From Streptomyces sp. DT2A-34 (lineage in GTDB: Bacteria > Actinomycetota > Actinomycetes > Streptomycetales > Streptomycetaceae): 64,000 bases of DNA. A model generated the notes under the pieces. It was not told the origin of the DNA, did not search any database, and saw only the letters and a program-made list of their open reading frames with translations. Position 1 is the stretch's first letter, and every line of letters begins with the position of its first letter. Both the position numbers and the translations under genes were made by a program. The DNA is taken from positions 5,870,001 through 5,934,000 of the forward strand of contig NZ_JASTWJ010000001.1 of assembly GCF_030499515.1 (NCBI RefSeq), in the 5' to 3' direction. Positions 1 to 7,297 of the stretch are shown here, one piece after another.

Positions 1-226
1 GGCCGCCGTCCACCGGGACCAGGTGGATCTCGGGGACCAGGCTGCGCCAGCTCGTGTACGCGATGTGGCGGCCGTCGGGGGAGAAGCGGGGGTGGCCGGT
101 CTTGGTGCGGTCCACGGTGAGCCGCCAGGCGCGGCCCGGGCCGTCGAGGGGGGCCAGCCAAAGGTCGTCCTTGGCCACGAAGCACAGCAGATCGCCGCTC
201 AGATGCGGTAGGCGCAGGTAGCTCAC
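1..226 (-). CDS. Tricorn-protease-like protein, N-terminal fragment cut by window edge
   Basis: Only the first 75 codons lie in the window. The translation begins VSYLRLPHLSGDLLCFVA and continues into beta-propeller-like repeats (DDLWLAPLDG, PRFSPDGRHIAYTS). This matches the N-terminal WD40-like (TolB/PD40) propeller of actinobacterial tricorn peptidases, large cytosolic S41-family proteases that process oligopeptides. The GTG start at 226 directly abuts a GGGGAGG ribosome-binding sequence with almost no spacing, so the start may lie a few codons downstream. The catalytic part is outside the window. Another PD40-repeat protein, such as an S9 peptidase, remains possible. Confidence 0.72.
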   Translation of the reverse strand, partial: MSYLRLPHLSGDLLCFVAKDDLWLAPLDGPGRAWRLTVDRTKTGHPRFSPDGRHIAYTSWRSLVPEIHLVPVDGG

Positions 227-307
227 CTCCCCATGCTTTTCCTGTGGACGTACCGGGGCAACTCGTGACACAAGGACTCGCGTGACCCAGAACACAAGCG
301 GGAGGCG

Positions 308-324
308 AACGAAACCGTTTCGTT
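308..324. promoter_or_regulatory. Operator-like palindrome 1 upstream of tetR
   Basis: AACGAAACCGTTTCGTT is a perfect inverted repeat with 8-bp arms around one central base. A related imperfect copy lies 30 bp downstream. Position and symmetry fit autoregulation by the TetR protein encoded just downstream, and possibly control of the divergent tricorn gene. Confidence 0.6.
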
Positions 325-354
325 TCGGTGAGGGATGGGGTACCTTCGTGGTGT

Positions 355-369
355 ACGAAACCGTGTCGT
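355..369. promoter_or_regulatory. Operator-like palindrome 2 upstream of tetR
   Basis: ACGAAACCGTGTCGT has 7-bp arms with one mismatch and shares the ACGAAACCGT core of the perfect copy at 308-324. It lies 23 bp before the chosen tetR start and would overlap a promoter there. Confidence 0.5.
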
Positions 370-392
370 TCGGAAGTGGGAAGGTGAGAACG

Positions 393-998
393 GTGACCGA
401 GGCCGCAACCGCGCGTCGCAGCCGCATCACCCCTGAGCGCGAGGCCGAGTTGTACGAGGCCGTGCTCGACCTGCTCCGGGAGGTCGGCTACGACGCCCTC
501 ACCATGGACGCCGTGGCGGCCCGCACCCGGTCCAGCAAGGCGACGCTCTACCGCCAGTGGGGCGGCAAGCCGGAGCTGGTGGCCAAGGCGGTCCGGCACA
601 GCAAGCCGGGCGGCATCGGCCTCGGCGGCATCGACACCGGATCGCTGAAGGGCGACCTGCACGCTCTCACCATGCGCTCGGACGACTGCGAGATGGAGCA
701 GACCTCCGCCCTGATGCGGGGTCTGGCCATGGCCGTGCACAGCAACCCGGACCTCCTGCGGGCGTTCCGGGAGCACCTCATCGATCCGGAGATGGCGGAG
801 TTCCGTCGCTTGGTGCAGCGGGCGATCGACCGGGGCGAGGTCCGTGCGGACAACCCGGCGATCGACTACATGACGCACATGATGCTGGGCGGGTTCGCCG
901 CCCGCACGATGCTCGACGAGCTGCCGCCGACCCAGGCCTTCCTCATCTCGTACATCGACGCCGTGGTCCTCCCCGCCCTCGGCGTTTCCACCGACTGA
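393..998 (+). CDS. TetR-family transcriptional regulator
   Basis: A 201-residue regulator. The N-terminal helix-turn-helix (about residues 20-65) is recognisable from ITPEREAELYEAVLDLLREVGYDALTM and the recognition-helix signature SSKATLYRQW. The C-terminal half is a TetR ligand-binding domain ending near PALGVSTD. The GTG at 393 is preferred because GGAAGG sits 8 nt upstream and because starting further upstream would translate through the two operator palindromes. The next gene on the same strand is an MMPL exporter, and TetR-MMPL pairs are usual: the regulator represses itself and the exporter until a lipophilic ligand binds. The ligand is unknown. Confidence 0.88.
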   Translation: MTEAATARRSRITPEREAELYEAVLDLLREVGYDALTMDAVAARTRSSKATLYRQWGGKPELVAKAVRHSKPGGIGLGGIDTGSLKGDLHALTMRSDDCEMEQTSALMRGLAMAVHSNPDLLRAFREHLIDPEMAEFRRLVQRAIDRGEVRADNPAIDYMTHMMLGGFAARTMLDELPPTQAFLISYIDAVVLPALGVSTD

Positions 999-1066
999 CC
1001 CCTTCCCTGAGCAAGCCCTCCACCTGACGTAACCGCTCACGTCGTCGGGCTGATCACCCCTGCCCT

Positions 1067-1230
1067 GGGGCCTGTGTCGGAACCCCGGCCGGGCGCACGT
1101 CGTCTGGCACGCACGCTCGCCGCGTTGCCGAACCGCCCACGTGGCTCCGCCACGAGGGCGCTCCGGCGCCTTGCGATCGCACGCACCAGACGACGTGCGC
1201 TGATCCGGCCGGGATTCCGATACAGGCCCC
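1067..1230. repeat. Long imperfect palindrome, MITE-like or REP-like element
   Basis: The left arm 1067-1107 and right arm 1186-1230 are reverse complements except for two substitutions and a 4-nt gap. They share GGGGCCTGT, CCCGGCCGG and GCGCACGTCGTCTGG. The central ~80 bp adds weaker complementarity and a small hairpin GTGG-CTCCG-CCAC at 1141-1153. No ORF inside looks real. It fills almost the whole tetR-MMPL gap. The size and terminal symmetry suggest a non-autonomous mobile palindrome, although a very large transcription terminator is an alternative. Confidence 0.7.
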
Positions 1231-1262
1231 CCGACCCCACGACCTGACCGGGAGACGCCCCC

Positions 1263-3572
1263 GTGGCCACGTTCCTGTACAAACTCGGCCGACTCGCCTT
1301 CAGGCGACGGCACTTCGTCGCCCTCATATGGGTCGCGCTGCTCGCCCTCGCGGGCGTCGGCGCGGCCACTGCCCCCAGCGCCGGATCCAGCTCCTTCTCC
1401 ATCCCCGGCACCGAGGCCCAGAAGGCCTTCGACCTGCTCGAACAGCGCTTCCCGGGCAGCAGCGCGGACGGCGGCACAGCCCGTGTCGTCTTCAAGGCAC
1501 CCGACGGCGAGAAGATGACGGACGCCGCCCACAAGGCGACCGTCGAGCAGACCGTGAAGGAGCTGTCCGACGGCTCCGAGGTCGTCTCCGTCGCCGACCC
1601 CTACAAGGCGCACGCCGTCAGCAAGGACGGCACCATCGCGTACGCCTCGGTGCGGTACGAGGTGCCGGGCATGGAGTTGAAGGACGCCAGCCGGGAGGCA
1701 CTCGAAGACGCCGGGCAGCAGGCGCGGGACGCCGGACTGACCGTGGAGATCGGCGGTGACGCGCTCCAGGCGGCACCCGAGGCCGCCTCCTCCGAGATCA
1801 TCGGCCTCGCGGTCGCCGCGGTGGTCCTCGTCATCACCTTCGGCTCGCTGATCGCGGCCGGTCTGCCGCTGCTCACCGCGCTGATCGGCGTCGGCATCGG
1901 CGTCTCGGCGATCACCGCGCTGGCCAACGCCCTCGACCTGGGCTCCACCACCTCCACCCTGGCCATGATGATCGGCCTCGCCGTCGGCATCGACTACGCC
2001 CTGTTCATCGTCTCCCGCTATCGCGCCGAACTCGCCGAGGGCCGCGACCGCGAGGAGGCGGTCGGCCGGGCCACCGGCACCGCGGGCTCCGCGGTGGTCT
2101 TCGCCGGCCTCACGGTGGTGATCGCGCTCGTCGGCCTCGCGGTGGTCAACGTCCCGATGCTGACGAAGATGGGTGTCGCCGCCGCGGGCACGGTCGTGAT
2201 CGCGGTGCTGATCGCGCTGACCATGGTGCCCGCACTGCTCGGCTACGCGGGCCGGAAGGTGAAGCCGGGCGGAGAGAAGGGCAAGCTCCTCGGACGCGGC
2301 AAGAAGACGGCCGCGGCCAAGGCGAATGCCGACAAGGCGAGCGCGGACAAGGCGAGCGCGGACAAGGCGAACACGGACAAGCCGAACGCGGACAAGCCGA
2401 ACGCGGACAAGCCGAACATGGGCACCCGCTGGGCGAGCTTCGTCGTACGCCGTCCCCTGGCCGTCCTCCTGCTGGGCGTCCTCGGCCTCGGTGCCGCGGC
2501 CCTCCCGGCGACCTCCCTCGAACTGGGCCTCCCGGACGACGGCTCGCAGCCGACGTCGACGACCCAGCGCCGCGCCTACGACCTGCTCTCCGAGGGCTTC
2601 GGCCCCGGCTTCAACGGCCCCCTCATGGTCGTCGTCGACGCCAGGACGAGCGACGCCCCGAAGAACGCGGTCACCGAGGTCTCCGACGAGATCAAGGGCC
2701 TCAAGGACGTCGTCACGGTCACCCCGCCGACGTACAACAAGGCGGGCGACACCGCGACGATCACCGTGATCCCCGACTCCAAGCCGTCATCGGTCTCCAC
2801 CGAGGACCTGGTGCACTCCATCCGCGACGCGGGCGCCGGGATCAAGGCCGACACGGACGCGAACGTGCTGGTCACCGGCACGACCGCGATGAACATCGAC
2901 TTCTCGCAGAAGCTGAACGACGCGCTCGTGCCGTATCTGATCCTGGTGGTGGGCCTCGCCTTCCTCCTCCTGATCCTGGTGTTCCGCTCGATCCTCGTCC
3001 CGTTGAAGGCGGCCCTCGGCTTCCTCCTGTCGGTCCTCGCGGCCCTCGGCGCCGTCGTGGCGGTCTTCCAGTGGGGCTGGCTCGCCGACCTCTTCGGCGT
3101 CCAGGAGACCGGCCCGGTCATGTCGATGATGCCGATCTTCATGGTCGGCGTGGTCTTCGGCCTCGCCATGGACTACGAGGTGTTCCTCGTGACGCGGATG
3201 CGCGAGGCGTACGTCCACGGCGAGCGGCCCACCCAGGCCGTGGTGACGGGCTTCCGGCACAGCGCGCGGGTCGTCACCGCCGCGGCGATCATCATGATCG
3301 CGGTGTTCTCCGGCTTCATCGGAGCCAGCGAGTCGATGGTCAAGATGATCGGCTTCGGCCTCGCGATCGCGGTCCTCTTCGACGCGTTCGTCGTCCGCAT
3401 GGCCATCGTCCCGGCGGTCCTCGTACTGCTCGGCAAGAAGGCCTGGTGGCTCCCGAAGTGGCTGGACCGCGCCCTGCCGAACGTGGACGTGGAGGGCGAG
3501 GGGCTGCGCACGGACGCCGAGACCGGGAAGGACTCGGACTCCGACGGGGACCGCGCGCTGGCACGGGTCTGA
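1263..3572 (+). CDS. MMPL/RND-family membrane exporter
   Basis: A 769-residue inner-membrane transporter with the MmpL layout: one N-terminal helix (FVALIWVALLALAGVGAA), an extracytoplasmic porter domain, five helices, then the same arrangement repeated after about residue 395. The typical GLAVGIDYALFIVSRYR and FGLAMDYEVFLVTRMRE segments in the two helix-4 regions carry the Asp-Tyr pairs used for proton relay. MMPL proteins export lipids or lipophilic toxins. Between the halves lies a Lys/Asp/Ala/Asn-rich linker built from a roughly 15-bp repeat. The GTG start follows a GGGAG sequence. It is probably controlled by the TetR gene 264 bp upstream. Confidence 0.92.
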   Translation: MATFLYKLGRLAFRRRHFVALIWVALLALAGVGAATAPSAGSSSFSIPGTEAQKAFDLLEQRFPGSSADGGTARVVFKAPDGEKMTDAAHKATVEQTVKELSDGSEVVSVADPYKAHAVSKDGTIAYASVRYEVPGMELKDASREALEDAGQQARDAGLTVEIGGDALQAAPEAASSEIIGLAVAAVVLVITFGSLIAAGLPLLTALIGVGIGVSAITALANALDLGSTTSTLAMMIGLAVGIDYALFIVSRYRAELAEGRDREEAVGRATGTAGSAVVFAGLTVVIALVGLAVVNVPMLTKMGVAAAGTVVIAVLIALTMVPALLGYAGRKVKPGGEKGKLLGRGKKTAAAKANADKASADKASADKANTDKPNADKPNADKPNMGTRWASFVVRRPLAVLLLGVLGLGAAALPATSLELGLPDDGSQPTSTTQRRAYDLLSEGFGPGFNGPLMVVVDARTSDAPKNAVTEVSDEIKGLKDVVTVTPPTYNKAGDTATITVIPDSKPSSVSTEDLVHSIRDAGAGIKADTDANVLVTGTTAMNIDFSQKLNDALVPYLILVVGLAFLLLILVFRSILVPLKAALGFLLSVLAALGAVVAVFQWGWLADLFGVQETGPVMSMMPIFMVGVVFGLAMDYEVFLVTRMREAYVHGERPTQAVVTGFRHSARVVTAAAIIMIAVFSGFIGASESMVKMIGFGLAIAVLFDAFVVRMAIVPAVLVLLGKKAWWLPKWLDRALPNVDVEGEGLRTDAETGKDSDSDGDRALARV
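2319..2417 (+). repeat. 15-bp coding tandem repeat in MMPL linker
   Basis: About six to seven imperfect copies of a 15-bp unit (AAGGCGAGCGCGGAC and AAGCCGAACGCGGAC variants) encode pentapeptides such as DKASA and DKPNA. They form a charged cytoplasmic linker between the two halves of the transporter. Copy number probably varies between strains. Confidence 0.8.
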
Positions 3573-3596
3573 CCGTTCACCATTGAAGTGGGCCGG

Positions 3597-3636
3597 CCGG
3601 TGAGGGCTCCGTGGGGACGGGGCGCCCTCACCGGCT
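3597..3636. terminator. Rho-independent-like terminator after MMPL gene
   Basis: GCCGGTGAGGGC (3597-3608) pairs perfectly with GCCCTCACCGGC (3625-3636) across a 16-nt loop, followed by TTCTTC. It separates the exporter gene from the convergent toxin-like gene and could serve both strands. Confidence 0.75.
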
Positions 3637-3639
3637 TCT

Positions 3640-4058
3640 TCATACGGGCGGAGCGAAGACACTCCGCTCGGTGACGTCCGTGAGAACGCGAGCGGCGGCA
3701 CGGAAGTCGTTGTCGTCGTGCAGTACGACCAGGCCGTGATGGGCAGCGGTGGCACAGACCAGCCAGTCCACGGCGGAAAGGCTCTGGTGCTGCCCGCGCT
3801 GGGCGAGCCTGTGCTGCCCGGCCTCGATCCAGCGCCACGCGCCCTTGGGGACGGAGACGTCCGGATACAGCTCGGCAAACATCTCGGCCATGTCGTCGTA
3901 CTCGTCGAGGTTGCGGGCCGACTGAAGGAATTCGGTGCGCTGGGCGGCACATGACCCGATCCCCCCGCGTCGTCCAGCTCGTGCGACGAGAGGTCGTTGA
4001 GCTTTCGGTCGCGTTGAAGCCGCCACACGGCGGTCGGGTCGGCGAGATAGCGGATCAC
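3640..4058 (-). pseudogene. VapC-like PIN-domain toxin, frameshifted
   Basis: Translation from GTG 4058 begins MIRYLADPTAVWRLQRDRK, then loses homology at a run of six C on the plus strand (3961-3966). The PIN-like continuation (CAAQRTEFLQSARNLDEYDD, then SAVDWLVCATAAHHGLVVLH and DNDFRAAARVLTDV) lies in another frame. Adding one base to the run joins both parts into one protein of about 139 residues with PIN-type acidic positions (D in the first strand, D of SAVD, D of DNDF). VapC proteins are Mg-dependent RNases that cleave tRNA or rRNA. The start lies 2 nt past the stop of the upstream antitoxin-like frame, as expected for a coupled pair. It may be a genuine pseudogene or a sequencing error. 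Confidence 0.75.
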
Positions 4059-4060
4059 GC

Positions 4061-4214
4061 TCAGGCGAGGTCCTTCTCCGTGTGCCCCGGGTCGACGGCC
4101 CCTTTCTCCGCCGCGTGGCGCCGCCAGAAGACGTCCTCATCCCATTGCTGGGCTCGCTCCAGGTGACGCAATCGGGCCTCGGTGCGTCGCCGAGTCGATC
4201 TGGGTTGCGGACAT
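4061..4214 (-). pseudogene. Antitoxin-like small protein partnering the VapC gene, frameshifted
   Basis: The ATG at 4214 has a strong GGAGGAGCC ribosome-binding site and begins MSATQID, but that frame stops after 25 codons. The protein-like C-terminal part (RTEARLRHLERAQQWDEDVF, ending GHTEKDLA) lies one base out of frame and ends just before the toxin GTG. Removing one G from the plus-strand run 4202-4204 would give a continuous, basic protein of about 50 residues. Alternatively a TTG inside the second frame could start a shorter product. I do not recognise a named antitoxin family; the assignment rests on size, position and coupling. Confidence 0.5.
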
Positions 4215-4257
4215 GGCTCCTCCGTGAGATGTGCTTCATACAAAGGTGGCCCATACC

Positions 4258-4662
4258 TCATACATCGAGCTCGGCCCAGACCGTCTTGCGCGGGTACGGC
4301 CCCGGCGCCGCGTCCCATCGGTCGGCGAGCGCGTCCACGAGCAGCAGACCCCGGCCGGACGGAACGAGGCAGGGCAGACGGTCGGCGCGGGTGTCCGTGA
4401 CCTCGATGCGGAGGGTGTCGGCGACGACGTGGAGAGTCAGGCGGAAGTCGCGGCCGGGGACGCGGCCGTGGGTGGCGGCGTTGGTGGCCAACTCGGCCAC
4501 GATGTGCTCCGCCGGGTCCAACGGGAGTCCCCAGCTGCGGAGTTGCTCCCTCGCGAGCAGACGGGCCAGGCGGGCGCCGCGGGGCGTGGGGGACAGCAGC
4601 ACGCTGAAGTTGCGGATGGGGGAGGTGAGGTCGTTTTCAGGGGCAGTCATCTCGCGGTTCAT
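4258..4662 (-). CDS. HATPase_c ATP-binding protein (RsbW/SpoIIAB-like)
   Basis: About 134 residues from ATG 4662; an ATG at 4650 is equally possible, and neither has a strong ribosome-binding site. A GHKL ATPase fold is visible: N-box EHIVAELATNAATHG, G1-like LRIEVTDTR, and G2-like GRGLLLVDALADRW, ending KTVWAELDV. In streptomycetes hundreds of such stand-alone ATPases occur; some act as anti-sigma kinases, most are unstudied. It lies divergent from an XRE regulator and a DUF397 gene, the arrangement seen at whiJ-like and abaA-like loci, so a role in developmental or antibiotic control is an inference from context. Confidence 0.85.
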   Translation of the reverse strand: MNREMTAPENDLTSPIRNFSVLLSPTPRGARLARLLAREQLRSWGLPLDPAEHIVAELATNAATHGRVPGRDFRLTLHVVADTLRIEVTDTRADRLPCLVPSGRGLLLVDALADRWDAAPGPYPRKTVWAELDV

Positions 4663-4798
4663 GTCACTCAGCGTGTCCTGATCGGCTTGCCTGGGTGAGT
4701 GATCGCTCCTGTGCGTAGCGGGACTGTCCGGCTTTGTCTCGTGCTGTCTCGGCTGTCTCAGGGGTTGTACGGGGTACGACTGCGCGGTGGAGGTGGGC

Positions 4799-5644
4799 AT
4801 GAACGAGGTTGCGGACGAGGCCGGTTGGGATGTCGAGCCCGGGGACGAGATCGAGCCGGTGGTTCAGGCGGTGGGGCGGCTGCTCAAGGTCTGCCGGGAG
4901 GCTGCGGGTATGCGGGCGGCCGAGTTCGGTGAGGTCATGGGCTACGGCGAGGACATGGTCCGCAAGATGGAGCGCGGCCAGCGGATTCCCCGGCCGGAGT
5001 TCCTGGACAGGGCGGACGACGTCCTGAAGGCGCAGGGGCATCTCAAGGCGTTCAAGCGGGACATGGAGCAGGCTCGGTACCCGAAGAAGGTGCGGGAGCT
5101 GGCGGACTTGGAGGGTCGTGCGGTTGAGCTGTTGATGTACGGCAACCACAACCTGCACGGCTTGTTGCAGACCGAGGAGTACATGCAGGCGCTGCTTGCG
5201 ACATGGCGTCCGGCCTACTCACCCGACGAGCTTGAGCGAATGGTGGCGGGACGCATGGCCCGGAAGTCCATCTTCGACCGGTCCCCTGCGCCAGAACTCA
5301 GCTTTGTCCAGGAAGAGGTCACGCTGCGCCGCCCGATCGGGGACACAATGGTGTTGCGCCGACAGCTCGAACACCTGCTGGCGGTGGCCCAGTTGCCGTT
5401 CGTTGAGCTTCAGGTGATGCCGACCTCCCGCGCGAACCACCCCGGGACGGGGGGCCGGATTCAGGTGCTGAAGTTCGGCGACGGAACCGGAGTCGGGCGC
5501 ACCGACGGCGACTTCGGCGGCCGTCCAGTCTCCAATCCGAGGCAGCTCCGGCTTCTTGACCTGCGGTATGGCATTATCCGGGCTCAGGCGCTCACGCCAG
5601 GGGAATCTCTGGCCTTCATCGAGCAAGCGCTGGGAGAACTATGA
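4799..5644 (+). CDS. XRE-family regulator with DUF5753 (WhiJ-like)
   Basis: A 281-residue protein. The N-terminal helix-turn-helix spans about residues 18-72 (VGRLLKVCREAAGMRAAEFG, then YGEDMVRKMERGQRIPRPEF). The remainder is the DUF5753 domain: LLQTEEYMQALL, the RMARKSIF helix, and ELQVMPTSRANHPGTGGRIQ. ATG 4799 is chosen because GGAGG lies 5 nt upstream. The stop codon overlaps the ATG of the downstream DUF397 gene (ATGA), so the two are translationally coupled. WhiJ and relatives act with a small DUF397 protein to repress sporulation or secondary-metabolism genes. The divergent HATPase gene completes the cassette. Confidence 0.92.
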   Translation: MNEVADEAGWDVEPGDEIEPVVQAVGRLLKVCREAAGMRAAEFGEVMGYGEDMVRKMERGQRIPRPEFLDRADDVLKAQGHLKAFKRDMEQARYPKKVRELADLEGRAVELLMYGNHNLHGLLQTEEYMQALLATWRPAYSPDELERMVAGRMARKSIFDRSPAPELSFVQEEVTLRRPIGDTMVLRRQLEHLLAVAQLPFVELQVMPTSRANHPGTGGRIQVLKFGDGTGVGRTDGDFGGRPVSNPRQLRLLDLRYGIIRAQALTPGESLAFIEQALGEL

Positions 5645-5829
5645 GCACCCCGGAACTCCACTGGTTCAAGAGCAGCTACAGCGACAGCAGCAACGGCAAC
5701 GACTGCGTCGAGGTCGCCACCACCCCCGCCACCATCCACATCCGCGACTCCAAGACCCCCGACGCCCCTCACCTCACCATCGCGCCGGGAAACTGGAATT
5801 CATTCGTGGGCCACGTATCCGACCGCTAG
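5641..5829 (+). CDS. DUF397 small protein
   Basis: A 62-residue protein with the DUF397 signature: WFKSSYSDSSNGNDCVEVA near the N-terminus, then IHIRDSKTPDAPHLTI, and WNSFVGHV near the end. DUF397 proteins are nearly always encoded beside a WhiJ-like XRE regulator and are thought to bind it and relieve repression. Here the ATG overlaps the stop of that regulator by 4 bp, so the two are probably made in similar amounts. Confidence 0.93.
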   Translation: MSTPELHWFKSSYSDSSNGNDCVEVATTPATIHIRDSKTPDAPHLTIAPGNWNSFVGHVSDR

Positions 5830-5913
5830 TCTGCGGAGCATGACCCGTCAGATCTGCAAGTCGCTGATCTTCGCCGCCGACGGCGTACCGCCCTTCGGGC
5901 ACCGTACGACTTC

Positions 5914-6759
5914 GTGACCCCGCTGGTCACGGCCGCCGTCCTGCTGGCGGCCGTCACGCACGCCAGCTGGAACGCCATCGCCCACAAGATCACCGACAAG
6001 CTGGTCGCGTTCACGCTCATCGCGGGCGGGGGGACGCTGATCGGCGCGGTCCTCGCGTGCTTCGCGGCGTTCCCGGCGGCGGAGGCGTGGCCGTATCTTC
6101 TCGCGTCGGCCCTCGTCCACATCGTCTACTTCGCGCTGCTGATGAAGTCCTTCCGGCTGGGCGACTTCGGGCAGGCCTACCCCATCGCGCGCGGTACCGC
6201 GCCGATCGTCGTCGCCGTACTCGCCGCCTTCGTCGCCCACGAGGTGCCGGACGGGTGGGCGGCCGCCGGGATCGCCTGCTCCTGCGCGGGGCTCACCGGC
6301 GTCGCCCTGTGGGGTCTGCGCGGGCGCCGGCCCGACTGGGCGGCGATCGGCGCGGCGCTGGCGACCGGGCTGAGCATCGCGGCGTACACCGTCCTCGACG
6401 GGCTGGGCGTACGGGCCTCCGGCTCGTCCGTCGGCTATATCGCCTGGTTGATGGCGGTCGAGGGCCTCGCCGTCCCGGCGTACGCGGTCTGGCGCTGGCG
6501 CGGGGAGACGGTTGCCGTGCTGCGTCCGTTCGCGGGGCTGGGGCTGCTGGGCGCGGCGTTGTCCGTCGCCGCGTACGGGCTGGTCCTGTGGGCGCAGACG
6601 AAGGCGGAGTTGGCGCCGGTCGCGGCCCTGCGGGAGTCCTCGATCATCGTGGGGGCGGCCATCGGGGCCGTCTTCTTCAAGGAGCGGTTCGGGGCCGCCC
6701 GGATGGTGGGGGCCGCGTTGCTGGTGGTGGGCATCGGGATGATGCTGCACGCGAATTAG
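5914..6759 (+). CDS. EamA/DMT-superfamily permease
   Basis: A 281-residue membrane protein with about ten hydrophobic helices arranged as two EamA repeats (residues about 1-135 and 140-281). Signatures are THASWNAIAHK in helix 1, LGDFGQAYPIARGTAPIVVA at the end of the first repeat and PVAALRESSIIVGAAIGAVF in the second. DMT carriers export or import small metabolites such as amino acids, nucleosides or sugars; the substrate cannot be read from sequence. The GTG at 5914 lacks a clear ribosome-binding site. Confidence 0.85.
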   Translation: MTPLVTAAVLLAAVTHASWNAIAHKITDKLVAFTLIAGGGTLIGAVLACFAAFPAAEAWPYLLASALVHIVYFALLMKSFRLGDFGQAYPIARGTAPIVVAVLAAFVAHEVPDGWAAAGIACSCAGLTGVALWGLRGRRPDWAAIGAALATGLSIAAYTVLDGLGVRASGSSVGYIAWLMAVEGLAVPAYAVWRWRGETVAVLRPFAGLGLLGAALSVAAYGLVLWAQTKAELAPVAALRESSIIVGAAIGAVFFKERFGAARMVGAALLVVGIGMMLHAN

Positions 6760-6794
6760 GGAACCTTGCGCGGGGACCCCTTGTGCACCAGGGA

Positions 6795-6821
6795 AGGCGG
6801 TCAGCCGTTGGCTGACCGCCT
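6795..6821. terminator. Bidirectional terminator hairpin
   Basis: AGGCGGTCAGCC and GGCTGACCGCCT form a perfect 12-bp stem around GTT. It lies between the permease gene and the convergent small secreted-protein gene, so it can end transcription from both sides. Confidence 0.82.
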
Positions 6822-6849
6822 GTGACCCTTGTGCGGCAGGAGGCTTGCG

Positions 6850-7131
6850 TCAGAAGGCGCTGTTGCTGCAGCCCATCTTCGAGCCGAGGCTGGTGGCCTG
6901 GCTGCCCTCGTTGCCTTCGCCGTTGAGGGCGCCGCCCAGCGCGCCGTTGAGCACCCCGACCACACCGAGGATGTCGATGTTCAGGTCGTGGGACTTGCAC
7001 TGGGTGCTCTGCTGGACTTTGAACTCGTTGCCCCCGCGGCCCTTGCCGTCGGCGTGGGCGGTTCCGGCGGCCGCGAGGCCGACGGTGCTGAGGGCGGCGA
7101 CCAGGACGGCGGCCTTGCGAAGCTTGTGCAT
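6850..7131 (-). CDS. Small secreted protein, two conserved-looking cysteines
   Basis: A 93-residue precursor with a clear Sec signal peptide (MHKLRKAAVLVAALSTVGLA, cleavage near AHA-DG), giving a mature protein of about 65 residues. The mature part has two cysteines (STQCKSHD and KMGCSNSAF), which could form one disulfide, and a Gly/Leu/Asn-rich segment ILGVVGVLNGALGGALNGEG. Similar short secreted proteins ending GCNNSAF occur in other streptomycetes, as I recall, but I know of no assigned function. The central hydrophobic Gly/Asn region is loosely reminiscent of chaplins or rodlins, without their signatures. GGAGATGAC precedes the ATG. Confidence 0.82.
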   Translation of the reverse strand: MHKLRKAAVLVAALSTVGLAAAGTAHADGKGRGGNEFKVQQSTQCKSHDLNIDILGVVGVLNGALGGALNGEGNEGSQATSLGSKMGCSNSAF

Positions 7132-7175
7132 GTCATCTCCGGTGGAGTGAGTGGAGTGAGGTGGGTGCGCTGCGT

Positions 7176-7212
7176 GAAGGATCGACTCCTCATAAAAAGG
7201 GGCGACTCCTCA
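7176..7212 (-). promoter_or_regulatory. Promoter-region direct repeat ahead of small secreted-protein gene
   Basis: CGACTCCTCA occurs twice about 24 bp apart within an unusually A-rich stretch (CATAAAAAGG) upstream of the secreted-protein gene. The low GC and repeated decamer suggest a regulated promoter. No binding protein is indicated. Confidence 0.35.
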
Positions 7213-7297
7213 CGATTAAGGGAGATTAAGTAGGAAAGGCCCCAAATCATCCTGAGGCACGCCGAGTTTCACGATCTTGCACTAGAAGTGCCGTGCG

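Noticed and set aside
3173..3952. Minus-strand frame of 259 codons joining the toxin region to the MMPL gene
   Set aside because: It contains the third frame of the toxin and the shadow of MMPL and shows no domain.
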